From Candidatus Nitrosopumilus sp. (GTDB lineage Archaea; Thermoproteota; Nitrososphaeria; Nitrososphaerales; Nitrosopumilaceae), in contig VMDM01000042.1 of the NCBI GenBank assembly GCA_008080815.1, forward strand, positions 1-52,341: a stretch of DNA of 52,341 nt, in the 5' to 3' direction. Shown here piece by piece: positions 40,011 through 49,249 of this stretch. The notes beneath the pieces are model-generated. The model saw only the letters and a program-made list of their open reading frames with translations, did no database searches and was not told the origin of the DNA. Within the stretch, counting starts at the first letter, position 1. The number at the start of each line of letters is the position of its first letter. Both the position numbers and the translations under genes were made by a program.

Positions 40011-41594
40011 ATGAAATTTTCAATAATTGTTTTACTACTTTTTGTCTCTGCAATTCCATTTGCATATGCTCAACATCATGGTGGTCAGCAGGCACCTCCT
40101 ATTTCATTTGGGGATGGCCAACTAACGGTAGCCACATCAATCTTTCCTACAGATTTTACTGCTGGTAAAAACTCTTCATTAGATTTGATAATTCGTTTGT
40201 TTGATACTGCATCAAATCAAAATATTGAAAATGTGACTTATCGGGTACAAATTTTCCATGAATCCGACTTGGTTGCAAATCAAATGTTTTTTGATAAAGA
40301 TGGTGAACTTAATATCAAAATAAAACCAAAATCTAATTGCGAACAAAAAGAATTATGGAAATGTACTACATATTATGGTGAAAATGATCCAATTGTTCCT
40401 AACGCACTAGTTTCATCATTTTCAAGTATTCCTGTTATCACTGGACCAGTATTTGATCAGAGTGGATCTTACACCGTCAAAACTGCAATCATTGGGGCTC
40501 AGAATCCAAAAACACAAACCAGTGAAGATATTGAATTTGAAACAACCATTTTTGTTCCATCTGAAAACATTTTCAAAATTTCATTTAACGGAGCTGAATA
40601 TCAAATTCCAGTTAAAAATTATCAAGATCCTGTAACTAATTTCATTTTTGATTCCCAAACAAAAACAATTTCATTTGATATACCATTTAACTGGGAACAT
40701 GTTGATCATACATACCATTTAAAAAACACATTACAGATTCCAAAGTCATTTTTAGCATTTGAAAATGTCTATGGATTCACTGCATCTGTAAATGATGATA
40801 CTAAACTAAAACCTTCAATACATTTGGATACAGTTTCACAAAAAGATTCAAATGTTTTTCATTTCATGATTGATCAAGATTCATTAAAACAAATCCAGGA
40901 CCGCTCTGATTTCATTTCTGTAAAAATTTCACCAGGAAATGAATCCACTTTTCAAGAAAAAATAATTAATTTTGACAGTGAATATTCTGCAAAAATTATT
41001 TATGATTCTGTATCCTCATCTGAAAAATATTTTGTCATGAGTATTGCATTTTTTAGAAATGGTGAATTATTGCCTGATGTTCGTTATGGCTACTCGATAA
41101 AGGATCCAATGGGAATGGAGAACTTTAACACTGGAGGAAATCCAAATCTATTGGGTATTCATATTCCTGATGGTTTTGAAACACGAGAATTTGGTCAAAG
41201 CCATTCTGGTGAATACCAAATGCAATTAGTTCTGATTGGACAAGGTGCATCTGATTTCCCTCGTTACAAATACTCTGAATTTTCATTAAACATAGATTCT
41301 ACCTTTGTACAAACTCCAAAGACTTCTGGTGTTCCAGATTGGATTAAAAATAATGCAAAATGGTGGGCTGAAGGCTCAATCGATGACTCTTCCTTCACAA
41401 AGGGAATTGAATTTCTAATTAAAGAGAAAATCATCAATGTTGATTCAAAATCCATTAACTCTGACGCCTCCTCAGAAATTCCAGATTGGATTAAAAATAA
41501 TGCAAAATGGTGGGCTGAAGGCTCAATCGATGAGAATTCATTCATCTCTGGAATTGAATTCCTTGTTAAAGAAGGAATAATCAATGTGAATTAA
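40011..41594 (+). CDS. Secreted protein with two C-terminal WIKNNAKWWAEG repeats
   Basis: A 527-residue exported protein. Signal peptide KFSIIVLLLFVSAIPFAYA, then a His/Gln-rich stretch (QHHGGQQAPP). The body (about 30-430) is strand-rich with several Ig-like segments (TAGKNSSLDLIIRLFDTASNQNIENVTYRVQIF). Near the end are two copies of a 36-residue unit, IPDWIKNNAKWWAEGSID..., which recurs in cell-surface and secreted proteins of ammonia-oxidising archaea. The copies share a 55-base identical DNA block. It probably stays at the cell surface; ligand unknown. Confidence 0.85.
   Translation: MKFSIIVLLLFVSAIPFAYAQHHGGQQAPPISFGDGQLTVATSIFPTDFTAGKNSSLDLIIRLFDTASNQNIENVTYRVQIFHESDLVANQMFFDKDGELNIKIKPKSNCEQKELWKCTTYYGENDPIVPNALVSSFSSIPVITGPVFDQSGSYTVKTAIIGAQNPKTQTSEDIEFETTIFVPSENIFKISFNGAEYQIPVKNYQDPVTNFIFDSQTKTISFDIPFNWEHVDHTYHLKNTLQIPKSFLAFENVYGFTASVNDDTKLKPSIHLDTVSQKDSNVFHFMIDQDSLKQIQDRSDFISVKISPGNESTFQEKIINFDSEYSAKIIYDSVSSSEKYFVMSIAFFRNGELLPDVRYGYSIKDPMGMENFNTGGNPNLLGIHIPDGFETREFGQSHSGEYQMQLVLIGQGASDFPRYKYSEFSLNIDSTFVQTPKTSGVPDWIKNNAKWWAEGSIDDSSFTKGIEFLIKEKIINVDSKSINSDASSEIPDWIKNNAKWWAEGSIDENSFISGIEFLVKEGIINVN
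41332..41386 (+). repeat. Exact 55-base direct repeat, first copy
   Basis: Identical to 41479-41533, 147 bases (49 codons) apart, inside the secreted-protein gene. It encodes the core of the WIKNNAKWWAEG repeat. Identity at synonymous positions as well implies recent duplication or gene conversion. Confidence 0.9.
41479..41533 (+). repeat. Exact 55-base direct repeat, second copy
   Basis: Second copy of the block at 41332-41386. The sequences diverge immediately outside the block (DSSFTKGIEFLIKEK against ENSFISGIEFLVKEG in the encoded units). Confidence 0.9.
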
Positions 41595-41632
41595 CTGGAA
41601 TACATAAAATACTGTAATTTGTTTAAAAAATT

Positions 41633-42190
41633 ATGAAACTTGTAATAGGAATAACAGGTAGTACTGGAGCAATTTATGGTGTTAGAATGCTTGAGACTTT
41701 GAAGAAATTAAACGTTGAAACTCATTTGATCATGTCTGAATGGGGCGAAAAATGTATTGCTATGGAGACTGAATTCTCCCCTGATTATGTTAAATCATTG
41801 GCAACAAATTTCTCTGATGAAAAAAACATGGCATCTAGTGTGTCTAGTGGAACTCATAGAATTGATGGAATGATTGTTTCTCCTTGTAGTATGAAAACTT
41901 TGGCTGCAATAGCTAATGGTTATGATGATACACTTGTAGCAAGGGCAGCTGGTGTTACAATCAAAGAGTCACGAAAATTAGTTTTAATGGTTAGAGAAAC
42001 CCCATTATCTGCAATTCATTTGGAGAATATGCTGAAATTAGCAAGACTCGGTGTTGTAATTTTGCCTCCTGTCACAGAGTTTTACACTCAACCAAAATCA
42101 TTAGATGATGTGGTCAATCACGGTGTTGGAAAATGTCTTGATCAATTCAACATAGATCATGATTTGTATCCCCGATGGGGAACCTTCTAA
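41633..42190 (+). CDS. ubiX: Flavin prenyltransferase UbiX
   Basis: Joins a dimethylallyl group to FMN, making prenyl-FMN for UbiD-type decarboxylases. 185 residues. GITGSTGAIYGVRML at the N terminus, SPCSMKTLAAIANGYDDTLVARAAGVTIKE and RKLVLMVRETPLSAIHLENMLKLARLG are the family's FMN- and dimethylallyl-phosphate-binding segments. No ubiD gene is in the window; in this organism the cofactor could serve menaquinone-pathway MqnL/UbiD-like decarboxylation, which is inference. The next gene starts within or just after its end. Confidence 0.93.
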   Translation: MKLVIGITGSTGAIYGVRMLETLKKLNVETHLIMSEWGEKCIAMETEFSPDYVKSLATNFSDEKNMASSVSSGTHRIDGMIVSPCSMKTLAAIANGYDDTLVARAAGVTIKESRKLVLMVRETPLSAIHLENMLKLARLGVVILPPVTEFYTQPKSLDDVVNHGVGKCLDQFNIDHDLYPRWGTF

Positions 42191-42197
42191 AACAAAT

Positions 42198-42623
42198 TTG
42201 TCTATAATCCATATTGAACAAAATGTAACTGCTAGTAGAACAAAAACTTTTGATATTTTTTCAAATTATGAAAATTATTCACAAATACTTCCATCTGTTT
42301 TTACTTCAGTACGTATTCGCTCTGTTCGTAATAACACTGCCGTATCTGAAGAACATATAGAATTTGGAAATTCAGAACTAGTTGTGATGGCTAAGCATGT
42401 TCTAACTCCTCCTGTACTGCATGAGGTATTTTTTATTGGAGGTTCGGCAAAAGGCACTTCTATAAAACAACAATTTTTAGAGTTAGATAATGGGACCAAA
42501 GTAATTATTGATATTGATTATAAACCTGATAAAACAAAATTACTCTCTTCTCTAATAGGAAAATCCAAAAATGATGATAATTTTCAAAAAATTTTTAATG
42601 CTTTTTTTGATTGCTGTAAATAA
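42198..42623 (+). CDS. SRPBCC-family protein
   Basis: An approximately 141-residue START-like protein. IIHIEQNVTASRTKTFDIFSNYENYSQILPS is the family's opening (strand, then helix with the F-x-x-x-x-D/E...P pattern), followed by long antiparallel strands and the final helix FQKIFNAFFDCCK. I chose the TTG at 42198 because the domain begins there; an ATG at 42159 lies inside ubiX and would add 13 residues and a 32-base overlap. Coupled to ubiX. Ligand unknown. Confidence 0.75.
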   Translation: MSIIHIEQNVTASRTKTFDIFSNYENYSQILPSVFTSVRIRSVRNNTAVSEEHIEFGNSELVVMAKHVLTPPVLHEVFFIGGSAKGTSIKQQFLELDNGTKVIIDIDYKPDKTKLLSSLIGKSKNDDNFQKIFNAFFDCCK

Positions 42624-42836
42624 TTATTGAGAATCTTTATCTTTAGACTCGCCTTTGAATTCTTTTAATTCTTTATCTGATTCAATCTTTCCCTTTTCAA
42701 ATTCACCTTTGGCTTTTCCCATTGTTTTTGCCAATTCTGGAATTTTTTTAGCACCAAAAATGAAAATGACTGCAATAATTATTATGAAAATCCACTCTTG
42801 ACCGGCAATGAAATTAACTAAATTCATTCCAATCAT
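42624..42836 (-). CDS. tatA: Twin-arginine translocase subunit TatA
   Basis: A 70-residue pore-forming Tat subunit. One membrane helix (EWIFIIIIAVIFIFG), the invariant FGAKKIPELAK hinge, an amphipathic helix (TMGKAKGEFEKGKIE) and an acidic/basic tail. It follows tatC by 17 bases on the same strand, forming a minimal TatAC system for folded, often cofactor-bearing, proteins. No TatB is seen, as usual in archaea. Confidence 0.93.
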   Translation of the reverse strand: MIGMNLVNFIAGQEWIFIIIIAVIFIFGAKKIPELAKTMGKAKGEFEKGKIESDKELKEFKGESKDKDSQ

Positions 42837-42853
42837 GATTGTTAATAGAAAAA

Positions 42854-43651
42854 TTAAGATTTAAGCGTTGAGTTTTTTCTCGCATCTCTTTCTATGACTG
42901 CCATGCCTGCAAAATACAATGCAATCATTGGACCTGCAATAAACCACATTGTAACTCCACTTCCATCAGGCGTAATCACTGCGCCAAAAATTACAATAAT
43001 CACAATTGCATATCTGATATTATTTCTCCAGAATTTGTAATCGATTGCACCCGTTTTTGAAATAGCATACATGATTAGTGGTAATTGAAATGACACACCA
43101 AACGCTAATAGAAATTGTAAAACAAATGTCACAAAATCCATTACATTGAGAAATGTAACTAATCCTGCAGATTCCCCATATCTATAGAGAAAATCAAGAA
43201 TGTATGGTATGACAAAATTATATGAAAACAAACAGCCTGCAATGAATAATCCTAGTGCTGGAAGTGATATGCTTCTACTGATTTTAATTTCATTTTCTTT
43301 TAATGCTGGTTTGATAAACCCAACAAGTTCTCTAATTATTACTGGCATAGAACAAGCAATTCCAACTAAAGCTGCAATGTAAATTTGTGCAAAGAATGCT
43401 TGACCAGGTGCAGTTTGAATCAACTGTACATCTTGAGGAATTAAATTATTTTTCATATGGTTTGTAATTTGTGCTGCAAGGTTGTTAATCGGTTCTGGTG
43501 TTGGATAAAATAATGTAATTTGACCATAATCAAAACTTTCAAATCTAAATGTAATTATGAAAACTGTTAAAACAGCAATTACAATTGCAATTCTTACAAC
43601 TCTTTTTCTAAGTTCTTGAAAATGCTTATTGAGTCCGTCTAATTCAGACAT
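42854..43651 (-). CDS. tatC: Twin-arginine translocase subunit TatC
   Basis: A 265-residue, six-span receptor subunit of the Tat translocase. The HFQELRKRVVRIAI opening, GQAFFAQIYIAALVGIACSMPVIIRELVGFIKPALKENE with its conserved Glu, FAFGV-type fifth-helix segment (LLAFGVSFQLPLIMYAISKTGA) and the VITPDGSGVTMWF ending are typical. The ATG at 43651 is preferred to a TTG at 43654. It heads the tatC-tatA unit. The first external loop is longer than in E. coli. Confidence 0.92.
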   Translation of the reverse strand: MSELDGLNKHFQELRKRVVRIAIVIAVLTVFIITFRFESFDYGQITLFYPTPEPINNLAAQITNHMKNNLIPQDVQLIQTAPGQAFFAQIYIAALVGIACSMPVIIRELVGFIKPALKENEIKISRSISLPALGLFIAGCLFSYNFVIPYILDFLYRYGESAGLVTFLNVMDFVTFVLQFLLAFGVSFQLPLIMYAISKTGAIDYKFWRNNIRYAIVIIVIFGAVITPDGSGVTMWFIAGPMIALYFAGMAVIERDARKNSTLKS

Positions 43652-43678
43652 CAATTATCAATAATTTTGAAGATATAT

Positions 43679-44143
43679 CTATTTGCCGGGAATTGGAAGC
43701 AATTTTGCCTCAGGCATTCCCTGTTCTTTTAATTCCTCTAGACTCACTCCTTCAAATTCTAATGAAATTATGGCTTTTACATTGAATTTTGCTTCTAAAT
43801 CTTTTGCAAGTTGGCCTAAATCCTTACTTGAATAGATTTCTTTAGAATCTTTGAGAAAAATTCTTTCACCCTTTTCCATCTCTTTTCCATTAAATTTATC
43901 CTGAAGAAATTTTGTAATTGTTGGTAATTCCTTTCGGTCTATATTATTATGAAAATAACAAATTCCCTTAATTGATTCATAATCAAATGGTGTTCCATTT
44001 CTATATTGAAATAATCCGATAAAATGTGCTTCACTATCTGGTTCTCTAATTCCTTTAATCTCCCAATTCAACAATTTACTTTCATCATAATTGAATTCAG
44101 AAATTTCATCAGAGGTAATTTTCCAGTATCTTGATCTAACCAT
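43679..44143 (-). CDS. Hypothetical protein
   Basis: A 154-residue soluble protein. It starts VRSRYWKITSDEISEFNYDESKLLNWEIKGIREPDSEAHFIGLFQYRNG, which looks beta-rich, and continues with helices (KDLGQLAKDLEAKFNVKAIISLEFEGV). One cysteine. It precedes tatC by 27 bases on the same strand and may share its transcript. No family recognised. Confidence 0.7.
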   Translation of the reverse strand: MVRSRYWKITSDEISEFNYDESKLLNWEIKGIREPDSEAHFIGLFQYRNGTPFDYESIKGICYFHNNIDRKELPTITKFLQDKFNGKEMEKGERIFLKDSKEIYSSKDLGQLAKDLEAKFNVKAIISLEFEGVSLEELKEQGMPEAKLLPIPGK

Positions 44144-44243
44144 ATTGAATCTCTTATTTTCTCAGATATAAATTACCATCATGGAATTGACTATGAATTA
44201 AGATTTTTTCGTAAGATAGATTAACCTGAAATTTAATTTGAAA

Positions 44244-44507
44244 ATGATGTCAAATTATGAAGTTCATGTCATAATTGAAAATAAACCGGGAATCAGTGAC
44301 CCTGAAGGTGAAACTATCCTAAATGATTTAGTGCTAAAAGGAAATGAAAAAGATATTGCCAAAATTAAAACTGGGAAAATGCTAAAATTTTCTGTTTCTG
44401 CAAAAGACAAGAATTCTGCAAAGTCAAGAGTAGAAAAAATATGTGATGAACTTAGAATCTATAATCCGATGGTTAGCAAAGTAACTATCAATGTAATTGA
44501 ACTATAA
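44244..44507 (+). CDS. purS: FGAM synthase subunit PurS
   Basis: An approximately 87-residue small subunit of the three-part formylglycinamidine synthase. YEVHVIIENKPGISDPEGETILNDL is the family's signature, and the C-terminal KSRVEKICDELRIYNPMVSKVTINVIEL closes the ferredoxin-like fold. The ATG at 44244 is preferred; TTG at 44238 and ATG at 44247 are alternatives. It precedes purQ by 70 bases on the same strand. PurS bridges PurL and PurQ and helps ammonia channelling. Confidence 0.92.
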   Translation: MMSNYEVHVIIENKPGISDPEGETILNDLVLKGNEKDIAKIKTGKMLKFSVSAKDKNSAKSRVEKICDELRIYNPMVSKVTINVIEL

Positions 44508-44577
44508 TTTTAAAGCGATCTAATTTTTCAATTTTTTCTCCAAATCAAATTAAATATCTCTGAAATAATCTCCTAGT

Positions 44578-45258
44578 GTGAAAGTAGGCGTCATTGTTTT
44601 TCCTGGTAGTAATTGCGATCGGGACATGTTTCATGTATTAAGTGATGTCTTTCATTTTGATGCACAATATTTTTGGCATGAAAAATCTTTACCAAAAAAT
44701 ATTGATGCTGTTGTGCTTCCGGGAGGGTTCTCTTATGGTGATAGACTTCGTGCCGGAGTCATTGCTGCACATAGTCCAATAATTAAAGACGTAAGAAAAT
44801 TGGCTGAAAAAGGAATTCCTATCTTGGGTGTGTGTAATGGATTTCAAATCCTAGTTGAGTCTGGTCTCCTTCCAGGCGTATTATTGAAAAATGAATCATT
44901 GAATTTCATGTGTGAGTGGACAAATCTTTCAGTTGAAAATAACAAAACTCCTTTCACTAAAAAATTCAAACTAAATCAAAAGATTCCAATCCCAATAGCA
45001 AATGGTGAGGGTAGATATTTTGTTGATGATGAAACATTAAAAGAATTAAAGAAAAAAAATCAAATTGTTTTTAGATATACCGATAAAGTAAATGGCTCAC
45101 TAAATCAAATTGCTGGAGTTTGTAATGATGATGGAAATGTCGTAGGTATGATGCCTCATCCAGAAAGAGCAGTTGAAAAAGAAATCAATCCAATTGATCA
45201 CAAACCCTCATCGCTAATTTTTGAATCTCTTATCTCATCCCTTGGAGTAAAGAAATGA
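44578..45258 (+). CDS. purQ: FGAM synthase glutaminase subunit PurQ
   Basis: A 226-residue class I glutamine amidotransferase from a GTG start. Catalytic triad: C86 in GVCNGFQIL, H194 and E196 in MMPHPERA. VGVIVFPGSNCDRD and VVLPGGFSYGDRLRAG are PurQ-specific. It supplies ammonia for PurL. Its stop overlaps the purL start by four bases (ATGA), so the two are translationally coupled. Confidence 0.95.
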   Translation: MKVGVIVFPGSNCDRDMFHVLSDVFHFDAQYFWHEKSLPKNIDAVVLPGGFSYGDRLRAGVIAAHSPIIKDVRKLAEKGIPILGVCNGFQILVESGLLPGVLLKNESLNFMCEWTNLSVENNKTPFTKKFKLNQKIPIPIANGEGRYFVDDETLKELKKKNQIVFRYTDKVNGSLNQIAGVCNDDGNVVGMMPHPERAVEKEINPIDHKPSSLIFESLISSLGVKK

Positions 45259-47417
45259 GTCTAGAACCACAAGAACTTGAGGAACTCAAATCCAAAATTG
45301 GAAGAGACCCCACCTTAACTGAATTACAAATAGTTGCAGCTGAATGGTCAGAACATTGTTCATACAAATCCTCAAAGAAACATTTGAAAATTTTACCAAT
45401 GGATGGTCCTCTGGTAATTAAAGAAAAAGGCTATGATTCTGGAGTACTTGATGTTGGAGGTGGTTACGTCGTAACAGCTCATATTGAAAGTCATAATCAT
45501 CCATCTGCTGTCGAACCTTATGGGGGTGCTGCTACTGGTGTTGGTGGTGTAATTCGTGATATTCTCTCTGCTGGAACAAGACCTATTGCAATTTTAGATG
45601 GATTACGATTTGGAAATATTGAAAAAGATAAACAAGCTAGATGGCTTTTCAAAAATGCTGTTTCTGGAATTGCTGATTATGGAAATTGTTTGGGAATTCC
45701 AACCATTGGCGGTGAAGTAGAGTTTGATGAATGTTATGAAAATTATGCTCTTGTTGATGTTGCATCAGTAGGTTTTGGCAAAAAAGAAAATTTAATCAAA
45801 AATCATGCCAACAAAGGTGATTTAGTAATTTTACTTGGCGGTTCTACTGGGCGTGATGGTATTGGTGGTTCTCAATTTGCTTCTGATTCATTAGAATCTG
45901 AAGACCGTTCAGCAGTACAAATTCCTGACCCATTTATTGAAAAATTAATCATTGAAGCAATTCTTGAGGCAAGAGATGCAAAACTAATTCATGCAATGAA
46001 AGATTTAGGCGGTGGCGGTCTATCTTGTGCCATCTCTGAAACTGCTGATGCTATGGGTATTGGAATTGAAATGGATGTTTCCAAAGTCCACACCCGTGAA
46101 TCTGATATGGTTCCTCATGAAATTATGGTATCTGAATCTCAAGAACGTATGTTGATAATTACTAGTAAAACAAAATTGAAAAAATTAGAACAAATTTGTA
46201 AGAAATTTAGAATTGGTTGCTCTGTAATTGGAATTGTAAAAAATGATAATCAGATGCATATTACACAGGGAAAAAAAACATTTGCAAATCTTCCCACTGA
46301 TGTTGTTGCAAACGCAACTCTTTTAGATTTACCTTCAAAAAAACCAAAATATCTTCAAAACATCGAAAATGATAAAAAATTAAAAATTCCAAATTTGAAA
46401 AAATCTCTTCTTGATTTGTTAGGCTCTCCAAATATTTCAAGTAAGATATGGGTTTATGGACAATATGATCATGAAGTAGGAATTAGAACTGTAGTTAAAC
46501 CTGGAAAAGATTCATCTGTTTTGAGATTAGATAATGGAAAATTTTTATCTGTAAAAATTGATGGAAATCCAAAACATTGCTACATCAATCCTAGAGAGGG
46601 CGCAATAGGTTGTTTTGAAGAAGCGTGTAGGAATGTAGTTTGTACAGGTGCAAAACCAATTGGAATGTTGGATCACCTACAATTTGGAAATCCAAAAGAT
46701 CCTGAAATTTTCTGGACATTTCTTGAAACTCTTAATGGGCTTGCAGATTATGCAAAAGATTTCAAGATTCCTTGTGTTGGTGGGAAAGTAAGTCTTTACA
46801 ATGAAACTCCCAAGGGACCAATCAAACCAACTCCACTAATTGGAGTGATTGGATTAATTGAAAAGAATCCTCTAATTCCAGTTCCTATTACTTCTGGTGA
46901 TGTTTTACTTTTAGTTGGTGAAACAAAAGATGAGATGGGTGGTTCTGAATATTATGAATACATTCATCACCATATTGGTGGCATTTGTCCAAAAGTTGAT
47001 TTTAAAAGTTCAAAAAATAACATGAATTCCGTTTTAGAAATAATCTCTAAAAAGTTAATCAAAAATGCCCATGATTGTTCAAAAGGTGGTTTGGCAATTG
47101 CAGTTTCTGAATTATGTATGACAAATAATATTGGTTGTTCTCTAAAAATTGATAAAATATCTAAAAACAAACTCTCTGATGAGAAGCTACTTTTCTCTGA
47201 AAGTCATTCTCGTTACTTGTTGACAGTTCCTAAAAGCAATCTAACAAAAGTGATTCAAATTCTCAAAAAACACAATGTCTTTCATGAAAAATTAGGTACA
47301 TTTGGAAATGACTCTGTTACATTTTCCAAAAATAATAAACAAATTCTTGATCTAAGAGTTGATAAAGCTCAAAAAATATGGATTAATTCGTTGAGGGATT
47401 TGATTTTAAATGTCTGA
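45255..47417 (+). CDS. purL: FGAM synthase subunit PurL
   Basis: A 720-residue small-type PurL, the ATP-dependent synthetase that makes FGAM. Signatures: AAEWSEHCSYKSSKKHLK, GGYVVTAHIESHNHPSAVEPYGGAATGVGG, the LGGGGLSCAISETADAMG segment and a second-domain GGKVSLYNET. The length and the presence of PurS and PurQ identify the three-subunit form, not the large fused PurL of proteobacteria. Overlaps purQ by four bases and purF by eight. Confidence 0.96.
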   Translation: MSLEPQELEELKSKIGRDPTLTELQIVAAEWSEHCSYKSSKKHLKILPMDGPLVIKEKGYDSGVLDVGGGYVVTAHIESHNHPSAVEPYGGAATGVGGVIRDILSAGTRPIAILDGLRFGNIEKDKQARWLFKNAVSGIADYGNCLGIPTIGGEVEFDECYENYALVDVASVGFGKKENLIKNHANKGDLVILLGGSTGRDGIGGSQFASDSLESEDRSAVQIPDPFIEKLIIEAILEARDAKLIHAMKDLGGGGLSCAISETADAMGIGIEMDVSKVHTRESDMVPHEIMVSESQERMLIITSKTKLKKLEQICKKFRIGCSVIGIVKNDNQMHITQGKKTFANLPTDVVANATLLDLPSKKPKYLQNIENDKKLKIPNLKKSLLDLLGSPNISSKIWVYGQYDHEVGIRTVVKPGKDSSVLRLDNGKFLSVKIDGNPKHCYINPREGAIGCFEEACRNVVCTGAKPIGMLDHLQFGNPKDPEIFWTFLETLNGLADYAKDFKIPCVGGKVSLYNETPKGPIKPTPLIGVIGLIEKNPLIPVPITSGDVLLLVGETKDEMGGSEYYEYIHHHIGGICPKVDFKSSKNNMNSVLEIISKKLIKNAHDCSKGGLAIAVSELCMTNNIGCSLKIDKISKNKLSDEKLLFSESHSRYLLTVPKSNLTKVIQILKKHNVFHEKLGTFGNDSVTFSKNNKQILDLRVDKAQKIWINSLRDLILNV

Positions 47418-48882
47418 AAATTCTGTTTCCCATAAATTAGATGATAGACCCAAAGAAAATTGCGGCGTTGTAGGAATTTACAGTATGAGTGGAACAAATG
47501 TTGTTCCTATGGCAATTGATGCTTTACGTGCTTTACAACACAGAGGTCAGGAAGCATGGGGGTTGGCTGTACCTAACAAACCTCCTTTCAAAAAAGTTGG
47601 TCTAGTTGCACATTCCTCTCATGAGTTTAAGAAAATTGCCGAAGAATACGCATCACCATGTGTAATTGGACACGTTAGATATTCTACAATGGGAACAAGT
47701 ACTCTAGAAAATGCTCAACCACTTAAAGTCAAAGATCTTTGTGTTGCTCATAATGGAACCATTGCAAATGCACAAGAACTATCTAATCTTGTAGGTGGAT
47801 GTTCATTTACTCCTCAAAATGCAAGTGATACTTTAGTTGCCGCAGAAAGACTTGTTTCATTAATTTCAGAAAACGGTGAAATTGGAAAGGCTTTATCTAT
47901 TTTAAAAAATGAGATGGTTGGTTCATATTGTTTCACATTCATATCTGATGATAATTCTGTTTATGCTGCAAGAGATCCTAAGGGATTTAGACCAATGGTT
48001 CTTGGATACAAAGAATCTGATCAAACATACATTGTAACTTCAGAATCATCTGCAGTAACAGCAGTATCTGCAACATTACAAAGAGATATTGTTCCAGGTG
48101 AATTGATCAAACTTAGTAAAAATGGATTGGAATCTGAATCATTCTCAACTGATTCTAAAAGAGCCCACTGTTCATTTGAATTTACTTACTTTGCACATCC
48201 CTCAAGTATGATGGAAGGTCAAAATATCTACTTGGCAAGAAAACGAATTGGAAAATTCATGGCAAAAAAATTCCCAATCAAAGATGCTGATTTAGTAATT
48301 CCAGTTCCCGATTCTGCAAGACCTGCAGCACTTGGTTATGCTCAAGAATTAGGTGTATCATTTGATGAGGGATTACTCAAAGATAGATATAGCAAAAAAG
48401 GTCCACTGAGAAGTTTCATAGAACCTCACCAAAGTGACAGAGTAGAAATCAATAGGTGGATTATTCCAATCAGTGAAATCATTAGAGATAAACATGTAGT
48501 TGTAATTGATGATAGCCTAGTTAGAGGTACTAGTTCAAAAGCAATCATCAAGGCGCTTCGACGTGCAGGAGCCAAAAAAATTAGCATGCTGATTACATAT
48601 CCTCAAATTAACTATCCTTGTTATGCTGGAATTGATTTTCCATCTCGTGAGGAATTAGCAACATTCACTGATGGTAAAGAAATGACTCATGATGAAATAA
48701 CTGAAATGGTTAGAAAAAGTATCGGCGTTGACTTTTTGGGCTATAATGATGCTGAAAATTTGGCAAATGCAGTAGGAATTCCAAAAGATTCCATGTGCTT
48801 TACATGTTCTTCAGGAAATTATGATTCATTGGGAATTAAACCAGATTTCTCAAAACGTGAACAAGTAAAAGCTCAAATCTAA
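47410..48882 (+). CDS. purF: Amidophosphoribosyltransferase PurF
   Basis: First committed enzyme of purine synthesis; makes phosphoribosylamine from PRPP and glutamine. 490 residues. An N-terminal propeptide of 17 residues precedes the catalytic C18 (NCGVVGIYSM), so self-processing is predicted. The PRPP loop is VVVIDDSLVRGTSS (D367, D368). C254, C404, C463 and C466 correspond to the four ligands of the [4Fe-4S] cluster in the Bacillus-type enzyme, so an oxygen-sensitive cluster is likely. Overlaps purL by eight bases. Confidence 0.95.
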   Translation: MSENSVSHKLDDRPKENCGVVGIYSMSGTNVVPMAIDALRALQHRGQEAWGLAVPNKPPFKKVGLVAHSSHEFKKIAEEYASPCVIGHVRYSTMGTSTLENAQPLKVKDLCVAHNGTIANAQELSNLVGGCSFTPQNASDTLVAAERLVSLISENGEIGKALSILKNEMVGSYCFTFISDDNSVYAARDPKGFRPMVLGYKESDQTYIVTSESSAVTAVSATLQRDIVPGELIKLSKNGLESESFSTDSKRAHCSFEFTYFAHPSSMMEGQNIYLARKRIGKFMAKKFPIKDADLVIPVPDSARPAALGYAQELGVSFDEGLLKDRYSKKGPLRSFIEPHQSDRVEINRWIIPISEIIRDKHVVVIDDSLVRGTSSKAIIKALRRAGAKKISMLITYPQINYPCYAGIDFPSREELATFTDGKEMTHDEITEMVRKSIGVDFLGYNDAENLANAVGIPKDSMCFTCSSGNYDSLGIKPDFSKREQVKAQI

Positions 48883-48936
48883 AATTAATTTAATTTTTTT
48901 AGGTTTAATTAAATATGGTAAATACGAAACTGAGTT

Positions 48937-49215
48937 ATGAAAGCAACTTGGAATGATGTAGTTATTGCTGAAAGTGATGATACAGTAGTAGTTGAAGGTA
49001 ATCACTATTTTCCATTTGATTCAATCAAACAAGAATATTTTACAAAAACTGAATTAACAACTTTTTGTGGTTGGAAAGGAATGGCAAATTACTATTCTGT
49101 AACCATAAATGGAAAAACCAACAAAGATTGTGCATGGTATTATGCAGAACCAAATGAAGCAGCTATGAAAATTAAAGGTATGGTTGCATTTTGGAATGGC
49201 GTGAAGGTAAACTAA
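48937..49215 (+). CDS. DUF427-family protein
   Basis: A 92-residue protein matching DUF427 across its length: KATWNDVVIAESDDTVVVEGNHYFP, KTELTTFCGWKGMANYYSV, then CAWYYAEP and the final KGMVAFWNGVKVN. Structures in the family show a small beta barrel with a proposed sugar- or nucleotide-binding pocket, but no confirmed reaction. It follows purF by 54 bases and may be co-transcribed with the purine genes. Confidence 0.9.
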   Translation: MKATWNDVVIAESDDTVVVEGNHYFPFDSIKQEYFTKTELTTFCGWKGMANYYSVTINGKTNKDCAWYYAEPNEAAMKIKGMVAFWNGVKVN

Positions 49216-49249
49216 TCAGTTTTAATTATTACCCTAGTTCAATTATTTT

